Origin: an uncultured Bacteroidota bacterium
GTDB taxonomy: Bacteria; Bacteroidota; Bacteroidia; Flavobacteriales; Flavobacteriaceae
DNA length: 50,433 nt
Assembly: GCA_902617285.1 (NCBI GenBank)
Contig: CACMVZ010000007.1
Location: forward strand, 1-50,433
Direction of reading: 5' to 3'
Numbering within the stretch: position 1 is the stretch's first letter; each line of letters begins with the position of its first letter. Position numbers and translations under genes: made by a program. Below, in pieces: positions 25,196 to 35,225 of the stretch. The notes beneath the pieces were generated by a model. The model had not been told where the DNA came from. It did not search any database and saw nothing but the letters and a program-made list of their open reading frames with translations.

Positions 25196-26588
25196 TTTTA
25201 TTCTTGTTTTTAATTATGAAGATTATTAGTCCTATTATTATAAATATTCCAGTGGAAATAGCAGGAATATATTCAGTATCAAAGCCATCAATTGATTGTC
25301 CTGGTATAATTAAGCATAATACTACAAATACACACCAAAGGAGTGTAAAAAACTTAACATATTTGGGAGTTCTAATTCCATCTTTGTTATCATAATTAAG
25401 ATAAAATGATGAAAAGATAATTCCACAATATCCAATATAGCCAGCAATAGCAGATACACTTGTTATTACCTCAATTTTATTAAAGATAATTATAAAAAGT
25501 GTTGCTAATATTCCGATAACAATTAGTGAATTACCAGGAGATTTATTTTTATCAATTGACTTAAGCCAATTTGAATTAGGAAGAACAGAATCTCTAGACA
25601 TTGAGAAAATTAGCCTTGAAGCAGTAGCCATACAAGCAACTCCACATGCAAAAATTGCAGCAATTACAAATAAAAGAATTACTGAGTATAGCAAAACCCC
25701 AAATTCATTTCGTAGTAAATCCGTCAAAAAATTTTCAGAACCATTCATATAAATATCCTTTTGCAATAAAATGACAGAAAATATTATTATAACTATTCCA
25801 AAAAAACCAGATGTTAATAGAGAATTAATTATTGACTTAGGAACAATCTTTGTTGGGTTTTTAGTTTCTTCAGACATGTCAGCAGCTGCCTCAAAACCAG
25901 TTAGACACCATGCCCCTAATAAAATTGATAATGCAAAAGATTCAAATCCTATATCTGAAATTTTAAAATTATTGGTCATTTTTGAAATTGAAAAATCATC
26001 AATCCCGTTAGTTACAAAGAAACCAAGAGCCAATATCAAAAGAATTACTCCTATAATTTCTGTTATAACTCCTATGTTATTGATATAGGAAACCATTTTA
26101 ATTCCATTTTTATGGATAAAAGTAATTATCCAAATTATAATTATTGAAATGAAAATATCATTTACCTCAAGAGAAAATACTTGAGATAAAAAATCACTCA
26201 AAACTATACCTAGAGTTTTACAAATTCCTGGAAATCCAGTAAGAAACTGCATTAATAATAACCAACCCGTTGCAAATCCTAATCTAGAATTTACAAGCCT
26301 TGACGACCATTGATATCCATACCCAGAAATTGGAAATCTTACTGATAGTTCAGCCATAATCAAGGCAACAAAAAATTGTCCCACAAGAACTATTAACCAT
26401 GATAACGATATCCAAGGGCCTACTTCAGAGTATCCAAAATGAAAGTTTGCAAAGATTCCTGTTAAAATAGATATTAAAGAAAATGATATTGCAAAAGATG
26501 AAAAGCCTTTCATCGATCTATTTAGATCCTGCTTATATCCAAATTTTGCGAGAAGTTTAGAATCATTATCAACTTTAGACTGGGACAT
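25182..26588 (-). CDS. APC-family amino acid/amine permease
   Basis: A 468-residue permease with about 12 membrane helices. The N-terminal MKGFSSFAISFSLISILTGI segment (helix 1, about residues 26-45) and GFEAAADMSEETKNPTKIVPKSI (about 228-250) are typical of the APC superfamily, amino acid-polyamine-organocation type. It would import an amino acid or amine by proton or exchange coupling. It overlaps both neighbours (GNAT and the Fe-ADH-like gene) by 14 bases, implying coupled translation and a shared pathway. The solute is unknown. Confidence 0.88.
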   Translation of the reverse strand: MSQSKVDNDSKLLAKFGYKQDLNRSMKGFSSFAISFSLISILTGIFANFHFGYSEVGPWISLSWLIVLVGQFFVALIMAELSVRFPISGYGYQWSSRLVNSRLGFATGWLLLMQFLTGFPGICKTLGIVLSDFLSQVFSLEVNDIFISIIIIWIITFIHKNGIKMVSYINNIGVITEIIGVILLILALGFFVTNGIDDFSISKMTNNFKISDIGFESFALSILLGAWCLTGFEAAADMSEETKNPTKIVPKSIINSLLTSGFFGIVIIIFSVILLQKDIYMNGSENFLTDLLRNEFGVLLYSVILLFVIAAIFACGVACMATASRLIFSMSRDSVLPNSNWLKSIDKNKSPGNSLIVIGILATLFIIIFNKIEVITSVSAIAGYIGYCGIIFSSFYLNYDNKDGIRTPKYVKFFTLLWCVFVVLCLIIPGQSIDGFDTEYIPAISTGIFIIIGLIIFIIKNKNKNAIL

Positions 26589-27054
26589 GACTTAATATTC
26601 CTTTATAGATTCCTGGGTCAGATCCCTCTATTATTTTTGCGTCAAATGTTTTTTCGTAGAATTCAGCAGGTCCAACACCACCTATTATTGCATATGCATA
26701 ACCCATTTCTTTCATGGAATTTAAAGCTAAAAAAAGTAATGCTTTTCCCAGCCCCTTTTTTCTATTACTTTTTTTGACTCCCATAGGACCTAGAAAATTT
26801 AAATAAGCTGCATCATAGGTAGCAAAACCAAGTATCTGATCATTTTGAATTGCTATGAAAGTTGTTATAGGTTTTCTTGAGAATGAGACATCTACTTCAC
26901 TTTCCCAACCATCCCCAAATTCATTCTTAACCCAATTGTTAACTATAGACTTTTCAGCAGCAAGTGGACGTCTAAATGAGATCGTTTTTGAAAGCTCCTC
27001 GAGTTCTTTACAATTTTTTGGAAGATTATAAAGCTTGACTAACATATCTTTCAT
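26575..27054 (-). CDS. GNAT family N-acetyltransferase
   Basis: A 159-residue GNAT protein. The core has the strand ILGFATYDA and NFLGPMGVKKSNRKKGLGKALL, with the acetyl-CoA pyrophosphate-binding RKKGLGKA loop (about residues 103-110), followed by YAYAIIGGVGPAEFYEK. It would transfer an acetyl group from acetyl-CoA to an amine; the acceptor is unknown. It starts 28 bases after the sucA stop, and its end overlaps the permease gene by 14 bases. An in-frame ATG at the fourth codon is an alternative start. Confidence 0.87.
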   Translation of the reverse strand: MKDMLVKLYNLPKNCKELEELSKTISFRRPLAAEKSIVNNWVKNEFGDGWESEVDVSFSRKPITTFIAIQNDQILGFATYDAAYLNFLGPMGVKKSNRKKGLGKALLFLALNSMKEMGYAYAIIGGVGPAEFYEKTFDAKIIEGSDPGIYKGILSHVPV

Positions 27055-27082
27055 AGCTCAAATAAAAGATTGAATATAGAAA

Positions 27083-29836
27083 TTATTTCTTAAAATTATT
27101 TTTAGTCTTATCGAAAACATATTCAATAACTTGATTATGTCTTCTCTCAAATCTAACATAACTTCCAGATGCAGTTGATCCATAAAATCTTCTTGTAGCT
27201 GGCCTCATATTCTTAGCAATTGGATGATATGTTTGGATATGGTTCCAAGCTCCCATATTTCTTGGTTCTTCTTGGGCCCAGACTATATCCTTTGCATTTG
27301 AGAATTTTTTAATTTGAGAAATAATCAATTTAACAGGCAGTGGAAAGAGCTGTTCTATCCTTACAATTGCAACATTTTTAATATTGTTATTTTCTCTATA
27401 ATCAATTAAATCAAAATAGAATTTTCCAGAACAAAACACCAATGACTCAGCTTTATCTGGCTCAATTTCATTATCAGAAATTACAGGCATAAACTTAGAT
27501 GAAGTTAATTCATCAATATCTGAAATAACCTTAGGATGCCTTAAGAGACTTTTGGGTGTAAATAATATTAATGGTTTCCTAAAGTTTGTAATCATTTGTC
27601 TTCTTAGAAGGTGAAAAAGATTTGCTGGGGTTGTACAATTTGCAGCATACATATTATCCTTTGCACACAATTGAAGATATCTTTCCATTCTAGCTGAAGA
27701 GTGCTCTGCTCCTTGTCCTTCATATCCATGAGGGAGGTATAATACAATACCGTTTTGTAGCTTCCATTTATCCTCAGCAGATGATATATACTGGTCAATA
27801 ATTATTTGAGCTCCATTTGAAAAATCACCAAATTGAGCTTCCCAAATTGTCAAACTGTTGGGGCTTGCTAATGCATACCCATAATCAAAACCAAGGACAC
27901 CATATTCTGAAAGAAGAGAGTTATAAATTTTTAATACTCCTTTTTTATTAGAATCAATACTGTTAAGAGGCAAGTATTCTTCTTCAAAATCTTCAGACTT
28001 TAAAACTGCATGACGGTGAGAGAATGTACCCCTTTCTACATCTTGACCAGATATTCTAACATTGAATCCTTCAAGCATTAATGTACCATAAGCTAGTTGT
28101 TCAGCTAATGCCCAATCAACTTTTTTTGATTCAAAAAGCATTTTTTCTCTTGCATCAAATAGCTTAATTACTTTTCTTAAAAATTGTTTATTAGGAAGTT
28201 TTGTTATAGATCTACCTACGTTTAAAATAGCTTCTTCATTAGAATTAGTGTCATATTCTTTTAGCATTTTATTTTCATCAACACGTTTAAAACCTTCCCA
28301 GACTTCTTGCATAAAAGGGGTAATTTTTGTTTTATCCTTTTTCTTTGAGTCGTCTAGCTCCTCTTCCAAAGATTCAAAATAATCTGATTCAATTTTAGAG
28401 ATGTAGCCCTTATTAATTATTCCCTGTTCAATTAATTTACCTGCATATATATCTCTTGGATTTGGGTGTGAAGAAATAAACTTATATAGCTTTGGTTGAG
28501 TAAATCTTGGCTCATCTCCTTCATTGTGACCATATTTTCTGTAACCAAGTAAGTCAATAAAAACATCTCTATTAAACTGATTCCTATATTCAAAAGCAAA
28601 GGTAACTGCATGTATAACTGCCTCAACATCATCAGAGTTTACATGTAGAACCGGTGAGAGGGTTACTTTACCAACATCTGAACAATAAGTACTGGATCTT
28701 GCATCTAAATAGTTCGTAGTGAATCCAACTTGATTATTTACAATTAAATGAATAGTCCCACCTGTACTGTAACCTTTAAGTCTTGACATTTGAATTACTT
28801 CATAAACTACTCCCTGTCCAGCAATTGCTGCATCACCATGAACTAAAATGGGTAAAATTTTATTTGTCTTATTATTTAGGTCATTTTCCAATTTAGCTCT
28901 TGCTATTCCTTGAACAACAGGGTCAACTGACTCAAGGTGAGATGGGTTTGGGGCTAAATTCATTGTAATTTTATTTCCTGACTTGGTAAACCTTTCTGAT
29001 GTCCAACCTAAATGATATTTAACATCTCCATCGAAGATGTCCTCTTCGTAGTCTTTACCATCAAATTCACCAAATATATCCTTACTAGATTTACCAAAAA
29101 TGTTCACCAATGTATTTAGTCTGCCTCTGTGAGACATCCCCATGACAACATCCTCAACTCCTTTATCTGCAGCTATATTAATTAAAAAGTCTATAGCTGG
29201 AATTAAAGATTCTCCACCTTCAAGCGAAAACCTTTTTTGTCCAACATATTTTTTTTGAAGAAAATTTTCAAAAGTATAGGCCTTATTCAGACTATCTAAT
29301 ATTTTCAATTTTTCATCTTTAGAAAAATTAGGATGATTACCATTAACATTGATATGATTTTGAATCCATTTAACCTTATTAGGGTCTCTAATATACATAT
29401 ACTCAATACCTATTGAGTCACAATAGATTCTCTTTAAATGATCAATTATGTTTTTTAATTTATCAGGTCCTATTCCGACAACCTCACCTGCACTAAAAAC
29501 TAACTCAAGATCTGCAGCTTCTAGACCAAAATTTTCAATATCTAAAGTTGGTAAGTATTTTCTTCTCTCCCTAACCGGATTTGTAACTGTAAATAGATGT
29601 CCTCTTTTTCTGTATGCATCTATTAAATTTATTACCTGAAATTCCTTTTTAATATTTTCTGGAACTTCAAATTTTCTCTCCTCAACTGTAATATTTGCAC
29701 TCTCCATTCCAAAGTCAAAACCTTGAAAAAACGCTTTCCAACTTGGCTCCAGAGTATCTGGTGATTGCAAGTACTGATCATACATTTCTGCGAATAAACT
29801 TGTGTGAGCTGAGTTAAGAAATGAAAATTTGTCCAT
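27083..29836 (-). CDS. sucA: 2-oxoglutarate dehydrogenase E1
   Basis: A 917-residue thiamine-diphosphate E1 that decarboxylates 2-oxoglutarate and passes succinyl to the lipoyl arm of SucB. The N-terminal SFLNSAHTSLFAEMYDQYL block, the GMSHRGRLNTLVNIFGK block (about residues 233-249), HGDAAIAGQGVVYEVIQMS (about 335-353) and the C-terminal RMERYLQLCAKDNM region are typical. It heads a long - strand unit and diverges from umuC over 71 bp. In many Flavobacteriia sucB follows directly; here GNAT, permease and Fe-ADH-like genes intervene. Confidence 0.97.
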   Translation of the reverse strand: MDKFSFLNSAHTSLFAEMYDQYLQSPDTLEPSWKAFFQGFDFGMESANITVEERKFEVPENIKKEFQVINLIDAYRKRGHLFTVTNPVRERRKYLPTLDIENFGLEAADLELVFSAGEVVGIGPDKLKNIIDHLKRIYCDSIGIEYMYIRDPNKVKWIQNHINVNGNHPNFSKDEKLKILDSLNKAYTFENFLQKKYVGQKRFSLEGGESLIPAIDFLINIAADKGVEDVVMGMSHRGRLNTLVNIFGKSSKDIFGEFDGKDYEEDIFDGDVKYHLGWTSERFTKSGNKITMNLAPNPSHLESVDPVVQGIARAKLENDLNNKTNKILPILVHGDAAIAGQGVVYEVIQMSRLKGYSTGGTIHLIVNNQVGFTTNYLDARSSTYCSDVGKVTLSPVLHVNSDDVEAVIHAVTFAFEYRNQFNRDVFIDLLGYRKYGHNEGDEPRFTQPKLYKFISSHPNPRDIYAGKLIEQGIINKGYISKIESDYFESLEEELDDSKKKDKTKITPFMQEVWEGFKRVDENKMLKEYDTNSNEEAILNVGRSITKLPNKQFLRKVIKLFDAREKMLFESKKVDWALAEQLAYGTLMLEGFNVRISGQDVERGTFSHRHAVLKSEDFEEEYLPLNSIDSNKKGVLKIYNSLLSEYGVLGFDYGYALASPNSLTIWEAQFGDFSNGAQIIIDQYISSAEDKWKLQNGIVLYLPHGYEGQGAEHSSARMERYLQLCAKDNMYAANCTTPANLFHLLRRQMITNFRKPLILFTPKSLLRHPKVISDIDELTSSKFMPVISDNEIEPDKAESLVFCSGKFYFDLIDYRENNNIKNVAIVRIEQLFPLPVKLIISQIKKFSNAKDIVWAQEEPRNMGAWNHIQTYHPIAKNMRPATRRFYGSTASGSYVRFERRHNQVIEYVFDKTKNNFKK

Positions 29837-29907
29837 TAAGTTTTATATAGTTAATAAAATTACAACTTGTTTTTTATGTTTCTTAATAATTTTTAGATTT
29901 TTGTATC

Positions 29908-31167
29908 ATGTTTGCCCTAATAGATTGTAATAATTTTTATGCCTCATGTGAAAGAGTTTTTCAACCACACTTAAATGAAAAACCAATCGTCATTCTTTCA
30001 AATAATGATGGTTGTGTAATAGCTAGAAGTAATGAAGCTAAAGATTTAGGGATTCCTATGGGAGCTCCTGCATTTAAATTCAAAGAAGTCTTTCAAAAAA
30101 ATAAAGTTGAGATATTCTCATCAAATTTTACACTATATGGGGATATGAGCAATAGGGTTATGTCTATAATATCCCGTTTTGTTCCGGATGTAGAAATTTA
30201 TAGTATTGATGAAGCATTTCTAAGATTCAATGGTTTTACTGAGGATGAAGCTGATAAGAAATGTAAAGAGATTATAAGTACTGTATGGAAGTGGACTGGT
30301 ATTCCTGTCTCAATCGGATTAGCTCCGACTAAATCGCTTGCTAAAATTGCAAATAGAATTGCTAAAAAAAGCCCTGATATTACCAAGGGGTTTTATTCAA
30401 TTAATAATAATAAAAAACGTCTAGAAGCTTTGGGAAAAATATCTACTGGTGATATTTGGGGTATTGGATTACAAAATGAAAAGAAGTTATCAAACATAAA
30501 TATCAAGTCTGGAATTGACTTTATAAATCTTCCTGACCAATGGGTTAAAAAAAATATGAGTATAATTGGACTAAAACTAAAAAAAGAGCTTGAAGGTTCT
30601 CCTACACTTGATATTGAAGAAACAAAAATTGAGAAAAAATCTATTGCAACAACTCGAAGCTTTGAGTCCTATATTTCATCACTTGAAGATTTAATTGAAA
30701 GAATCACAACATATTCAGTTGTTGCTTCTAAAAAACTAAGAAATCAAAAGAGTGAATGTAATATGATTTGTGTTTTTATTAGGAGCAATCCATTTAAAAA
30801 TAATAATGAAAGATATCATTATAGCCTAACAGGATCACTACCATTTTCTACTAATTCAAGTATTGAGATTAGTAAATTTGCAGTAAAACTTCTAAAAAAG
30901 ATTTACTCCAAAAACAAATCATATAAAAAAGCAGGTATAATATTGATGGGGTTATCTCCAGAATCAAATCATCAGTTTAGTTTATTTGATAGAGATATTG
31001 AAAAACAGAAAAAGCTCATGGAAAGTATTGATACAATTGACAACAAATATGGACTGTATAAGGTAAGGCTTGCCAGTCAAGATCAAAAAAGAATTTGGAA
31101 AATGAAAAGACAAAAGCTTTCTAGAAACTATACTACTGAAATTGACGAAATATTAATTGTAAAGTAG
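29908..31167 (+). CDS. umuC: Y-family DNA polymerase V catalytic subunit (UmuC)
   Basis: A 419-residue Y-family translesion polymerase. Catalytic carboxylates D6 (ALIDCNNFYASCERVF) and D101-E102 (YSIDEAFLRF) are present, and the SIGLAPTKSLAKIANRIAKK finger/palm segment (about residues 136-155) fits UmuC. The C-terminal little-finger domain and the DUF4113-like tail with IWKMKRQKLSRNYTT are full length. It lies 1 base before umuD, in the order umuC-umuD, the reverse of E. coli. The product is expected to copy past DNA lesions with low fidelity. Confidence 0.95.
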   Translation: MFALIDCNNFYASCERVFQPHLNEKPIVILSNNDGCVIARSNEAKDLGIPMGAPAFKFKEVFQKNKVEIFSSNFTLYGDMSNRVMSIISRFVPDVEIYSIDEAFLRFNGFTEDEADKKCKEIISTVWKWTGIPVSIGLAPTKSLAKIANRIAKKSPDITKGFYSINNNKKRLEALGKISTGDIWGIGLQNEKKLSNINIKSGIDFINLPDQWVKKNMSIIGLKLKKELEGSPTLDIEETKIEKKSIATTRSFESYISSLEDLIERITTYSVVASKKLRNQKSECNMICVFIRSNPFKNNNERYHYSLTGSLPFSTNSSIEISKFAVKLLKKIYSKNKSYKKAGIILMGLSPESNHQFSLFDRDIEKQKKLMESIDTIDNKYGLYKVRLASQDQKRIWKMKRQKLSRNYTTEIDEILIVK

Positions 31168-31168
31168 A

Positions 31169-31603
31169 ATGAATAAAGAGAATAATATTAGAATATTTAA
31201 ACCTACTGATAAAGAGTCCATTAAAAATATATTTATTGAAGATGGAATTTCAGCTGGATTTCCGTCGCCCGCTAGTGATTTCGAGGAGTCAAGAATTAGT
31301 ATTGAAAAAGTTGTAGTAAAAAATAAAGAGTCAACTTTTTATGCTAAAGTTTCAGGTGAATCAATGAAAAATGCAGGGCTTGATGATGGAGATATTCTTG
31401 TAATTGATAGAAGCGAAGAATTAAAAAATAATAAAATTGCTGTCTGTTATCTTAATGGAGAATTCACGGTAAAAAGAGTAAAGATTGATAAGGATCATAT
31501 ATACTTAGTACCAGAAAATGATAAGTATGAGCCAATAAAGGTTACAGACGAAAATGAATTTATAGTATGGGGAATAGTAACTTACGTTATTAAAAAAATT
31601 TAG
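31169..31603 (+). CDS. umuD: UmuD-type self-cleaving S24 peptidase subunit of DNA polymerase V
   Basis: A 144-residue UmuD/LexA-like protein. The self-cleavage site A29-G30 (SAGFPSPA), the catalytic serine S65 in VSGESMKNAG and lysine K102 in GEFTVKRVK are all in place. There is no N-terminal DNA-binding domain, so it is UmuD and not LexA. After cleavage the C-terminal fragment dimer would bind UmuC. The trigger would normally be RecA-ssDNA. Its stop interlocks with that of fadA in TTAG at 31600-31603. Confidence 0.94.
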   Translation: MNKENNIRIFKPTDKESIKNIFIEDGISAGFPSPASDFEESRISIEKVVVKNKESTFYAKVSGESMKNAGLDDGDILVIDRSEELKNNKIAVCYLNGEFTVKRVKIDKDHIYLVPENDKYEPIKVTDENEFIVWGIVTYVIKKI

Positions 31604-32769
31604 AGTCTCTCGTAAATACCAGCAATTCCTTGACCTCCTCCAACACAAGCAGTAACCATTCCATACTTTTGATTTCTTCTTTTCATTTCATTAAGCAATT
31701 GTATTGAAAGTTTTGCACCAGTACATCCTAAAGGATGACCAAGAGCAATTGCTCCACCATTAACATTTACATTATCCGGATTTAAACCACTCTCCTGGAT
31801 TACAGCTAGAGCTTGGCAAGCAAAAGCTTCATTTAGTTCTGTCTGTTCTATATCAGATAATTTTAATCCTGCCTGACTTAAAGCTTTTGGAATTGCTTCA
31901 ACAGGTCCTATTCCCATGTATAAAGGATCTACTCCTCCTGAAGTACAAGTTACCATCCTTGCAATTGGTTTAACTCCTAATTGTTTAACCATCTCCTCAG
32001 ACATAACTAAAACAAAAGCTGCACCGTCAGACATTTGAGATGAGCTACCAGCAGTAACTATACCTCCAAGTTTGAAAGCAGGTCTTAATTTAGCTAAAGC
32101 TTCAACTGTTGTTTCCCTTCTAACTCCCTCATCCATATCAACCGTATGAGATTTAGATACTTTCTTTCCATCATGGACAAATACTTCTTCAACAGTAACT
32201 GGAACAATCTCATCTTTAAACAATCCCTTTTCAATTGCATTTGCTGCCTTTTGGTGAGACTCATATGAAAATTGATCTGAAGCTTCTCTTGATATTTTAT
32301 ATTTTTCAGCAACAGCTTCAGCTGTATGTCCCATTCCAATATGATAATTCATATTCTCCATATTTGCTTTGTAGCTAGGAGATAATTTATACCCAGTCAT
32401 TGGAATTAGACTCATACTTTCAATCCCTCCAGCAACAAAAATATGTCCAAATCCAGCTCTTACTTTACTAACGGCCATAGAAATAGCTTCTAGACCTGAA
32501 GCACAATACCTATTAATTGTTACACCAGGCACTTCTTTACCAAGAGCTCTTGCAGATATTAATCTTGCCACTTGAAGACCTTGTTCACCCTCAGGATTAG
32601 CACATCCTACTATAACATCGTCAACTTTTGTAGTATCAAGTTCTGGAACTTGAGATGTAAGATGTTTTATAACATCTACAGCAAGATCATCGGTTCTATA
32701 ATTTTTAAAGCCACCTCTTTTTGCTTTTCCAACTGCTGATCTATAACCAGCTACAATGTATGCTTCCAT
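31600..32769 (-). CDS. fadA: acetyl-CoA C-acyltransferase (3-ketoacyl-CoA thiolase)
   Basis: A 389-residue thiolase for the last step of beta-oxidation. The acyl-accepting C89 ([13 protein letters not shown]), H345 ([11 protein letters not shown]) and C375 ([13 protein letters not shown]) form the complete active site. It begins 2 bases after the fadB/fadN-like gene, so the two form an operon. The dehydrogenase/hydratase and thiolase would act together on fatty acyl-CoA. An acyl-CoA dehydrogenase, often next in such operons, is not here. Confidence 0.95.
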   Translation of the reverse strand: MEAYIVAGYRSAVGKAKRGGFKNYRTDDLAVDVIKHLTSQVPELDTTKVDDVIVGCANPEGEQGLQVARLISARALGKEVPGVTINRYCASGLEAISMAVSKVRAGFGHIFVAGGIESMSLIPMTGYKLSPSYKANMENMNYHIGMGHTAEAVAEKYKISREASDQFSYESHQKAANAIEKGLFKDEIVPVTVEEVFVHDGKKVSKSHTVDMDEGVRRETTVEALAKLRPAFKLGGIVTAGSSSQMSDGAAFVLVMSEEMVKQLGVKPIARMVTCTSGGVDPLYMGIGPVEAIPKALSQAGLKLSDIEQTELNEAFACQALAVIQESGLNPDNVNVNGGAIALGHPLGCTGAKLSIQLLNEMKRRNQKYGMVTACVGGGQGIAGIYERL

Positions 32770-32771
32770 AA

Positions 32772-35156
32772 TTAATTTCTTAATGGTTTTTTTGTCATCA
32801 GCATATGCTGAATTCTATCTAATGTTTTTTGATTTCCTAGTAAACTCATGAAGTTTTCTCTTTCAAGATCAAGAAGGTATTCTTCACTTACGTTCTGAGA
32901 ATATGTTAAATCACCTCCACACATAACATATGCTATTTTTCTTGATACTTCTACATCATAATCAGACATGTAATTACCAAGTCTGAATTCATTTATAGCA
33001 GAGTATAATGTTGATAATCCTGATCTTCCTAAAACTTCAATGTCTTGTCTTGATGAAGGAGGTATATAGCCTGTTTTTAGACTTAATACTTTATCTTTTG
33101 CCATACTAATATTTCTCATTCGATTCATACAAATAAAATCTCTATCTGGGAGAAGATAGTGAAGATCAAAAGCCTCATGAGCTGACATGGATACAGAACC
33201 CATTGCGATTGATTTAAAATGATCAATTAATGATGGCATTTTTACATCTCCTGAGTTAAAGGAATCAGATGCTCTCATTGCCATTTCTTTTGTTCCACCT
33301 CCACCAGGTATAAGACCAACTCCAGCCTCAACAAGACCAATGTATGCCTCAGAGGCATGAATACCAGCATCACAATGTATTGAAACCTCAAGTCCTCCAC
33401 CCATAACAAATCCATGAGTTGCAGAAACAACAGGTACATTACATGTCCTCATCCTCATCAGTATCTTTTGGAATCCAACTAGAAACTTTTCTATTTCATC
33501 AAAGTTTTTCTGCATAGCCATCATCCCCATATTCATAAGATTAGCTCCAACAGAAAACTGTTTGTCATTATTACCTATTACTATTCCATTCCAACCATCT
33601 CTCTCAGCAATATCAATTGCCTCATTGATTCCTTTAGCTATTCCTTCTCCTATCGAGTTTCCTTTTGTCTGAAATTCAATACACATAACACCATCTCCTA
33701 TATCATGAACGGTACACTCTGGATTTCTTAGAATCTGTTTGTTTTCTCTAAATGCATCGAGTATGTAATGATCTTCAGAGCTTGGAACATTTATATATTT
33801 CTTAGAATTAACATCATAAAATTTCTTTTTCCCATCTTCAAATTTGTAGAATGATTCTACTCCAGAGGCAGACATATCTGCGATCCAATTTGGAATTTCT
33901 TCACCACAACTTTTTATCATTTCAATTCCAGTTTCAATTCCAAGATTATCCCATATTTCAAATGGACCATAGCTCCATGCATATCCAGTTCTTATTGCAT
34001 CATCTATTTGATAATAGTCATCTGCAATCTCTGGAATACTCATAGCAGAATATGACAGTATACATGAAAAATATTCTTTATAAAACTTACTAACGTTTGA
34101 ATCACCCTCGACTAAAAACTTTATTCTTCTATCAAACAGCTCTATAGATTTTGCTTCTTTAATCTCAGGTAAATTAGGTTTAATTGATTTTCTATATTCA
34201 TTTGTTTCAAGATCCAGAGAATTAATGACTGACCTTCCATTTTCATCTTTTTCCTTAGTTTTTTCATAGTACCCTTTACCAGATTTATTTCCGAAAAACT
34301 TATTTTCAATTAAAAATTTGAAAGATTTATTTTCAGGCTGATCTTTTAGTTTGCTGTAAAATGTATCATCATTTACATTGTTTACTAAAAAGTTAGTTAC
34401 ATTATCGCTTGTATCTAGTCCAACCAAATCTTGTAATCTGAATGTTCCAGAATTAGGAAGACCTATAACACTACCTGTCATCAAATCTACTTCTTCAATT
34501 TTAAAATTGTATTTTTCTGTTAATTGAGATGATTTGATACCACACATTACACCAATTCTGTTTCCTATGAATCCAGGAGTATCTTTACAGAGTACTGTTT
34601 GCTTTCCAAGTATAACATCACCAAATTCCATCAAAAATGAAACTAACTTAGGATCAGTTTTAGTTTGAGGAATAACTTCGAATAGTCTTAAATACCTTGG
34701 AGGATTAAAAAAATGAGTTCCACAAAACAATGATTTAAAGCTATCTGATCTTCCCTCACATAAAAGAGATATTGGAATACTAGAAGTATTAGAAGTTACA
34801 AAAGCACCGTCAGACTTATATTTTTCAACCTTTTCAAAAATTGTTTTTTTAATTTCTAAATTTTCAACAACAACTTCAATAATCCAATCTGCATCATTTA
34901 TTTTTTCAAAATCATCATCGAAATTACCTGTAGTTATTCTTGATGCATATTCTTTTTTGTAAAGTGGATTAGGCTTGGACTTAATTGCATTATTTAATGC
35001 ATCATCAGCAATTATATTTCTATTTTTTATTGATTTGTCTTTAGGCTGAATGTCGAGCATTAAAACATCTATCCCAACATTTGCAAGATGACAAGCAATT
35101 CCAGAACCCATAACACCAGATCCAAGAACAGCGGCTTTTTTAACTTTAAAGTTCAT
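32772..35156 (-). CDS. fadN: 3-hydroxyacyl-CoA dehydrogenase/enoyl-CoA hydratase, FadN-type
   Basis: A 794-residue bifunctional beta-oxidation enzyme. The N-terminal half is a hydroxyacyl-CoA dehydrogenase with NAD-binding GSGVMGSGIACHLANVG (residues 12-28) and the CGTHFFNPPRYLRLFEVIP block. The C-terminal half is a crotonase domain, with ATHGFVMGGGLEVSIHCD and EAGVGLIPGGGGTKEM. This order (dehydrogenase first, hydratase last) is that of Bacillus FadN, not of E. coli FadB. The thiolase gene follows by 2 bases, and an SCP2-type carrier gene diverges across 69 bp. Confidence 0.94.
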   Translation of the reverse strand: MNFKVKKAAVLGSGVMGSGIACHLANVGIDVLMLDIQPKDKSIKNRNIIADDALNNAIKSKPNPLYKKEYASRITTGNFDDDFEKINDADWIIEVVVENLEIKKTIFEKVEKYKSDGAFVTSNTSSIPISLLCEGRSDSFKSLFCGTHFFNPPRYLRLFEVIPQTKTDPKLVSFLMEFGDVILGKQTVLCKDTPGFIGNRIGVMCGIKSSQLTEKYNFKIEEVDLMTGSVIGLPNSGTFRLQDLVGLDTSDNVTNFLVNNVNDDTFYSKLKDQPENKSFKFLIENKFFGNKSGKGYYEKTKEKDENGRSVINSLDLETNEYRKSIKPNLPEIKEAKSIELFDRRIKFLVEGDSNVSKFYKEYFSCILSYSAMSIPEIADDYYQIDDAIRTGYAWSYGPFEIWDNLGIETGIEMIKSCGEEIPNWIADMSASGVESFYKFEDGKKKFYDVNSKKYINVPSSEDHYILDAFRENKQILRNPECTVHDIGDGVMCIEFQTKGNSIGEGIAKGINEAIDIAERDGWNGIVIGNNDKQFSVGANLMNMGMMAMQKNFDEIEKFLVGFQKILMRMRTCNVPVVSATHGFVMGGGLEVSIHCDAGIHASEAYIGLVEAGVGLIPGGGGTKEMAMRASDSFNSGDVKMPSLIDHFKSIAMGSVSMSAHEAFDLHYLLPDRDFICMNRMRNISMAKDKVLSLKTGYIPPSSRQDIEVLGRSGLSTLYSAINEFRLGNYMSDYDVEVSRKIAYVMCGGDLTYSQNVSEEYLLDLERENFMSLLGNQKTLDRIQHMLMTKKPLRN

Positions 35157-35225
35157 TTTTTTATAATATTTGCTAATCTAAATAAATTATTTTAATTACT
35201 AACTTTACAACATTAAGATATAACT

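Noticed and set aside
26575-26588. Possible frameshift between GNAT and permease because of the 14-base overlap
   Set aside because: Both proteins have complete N- and C-termini for their families; the overlap is an ordinary coupled junction.
31169-31603. LexA repressor
   Set aside because: The protein has the S24 peptidase residues but no DNA-binding domain and lies next to umuC, so it is UmuD.
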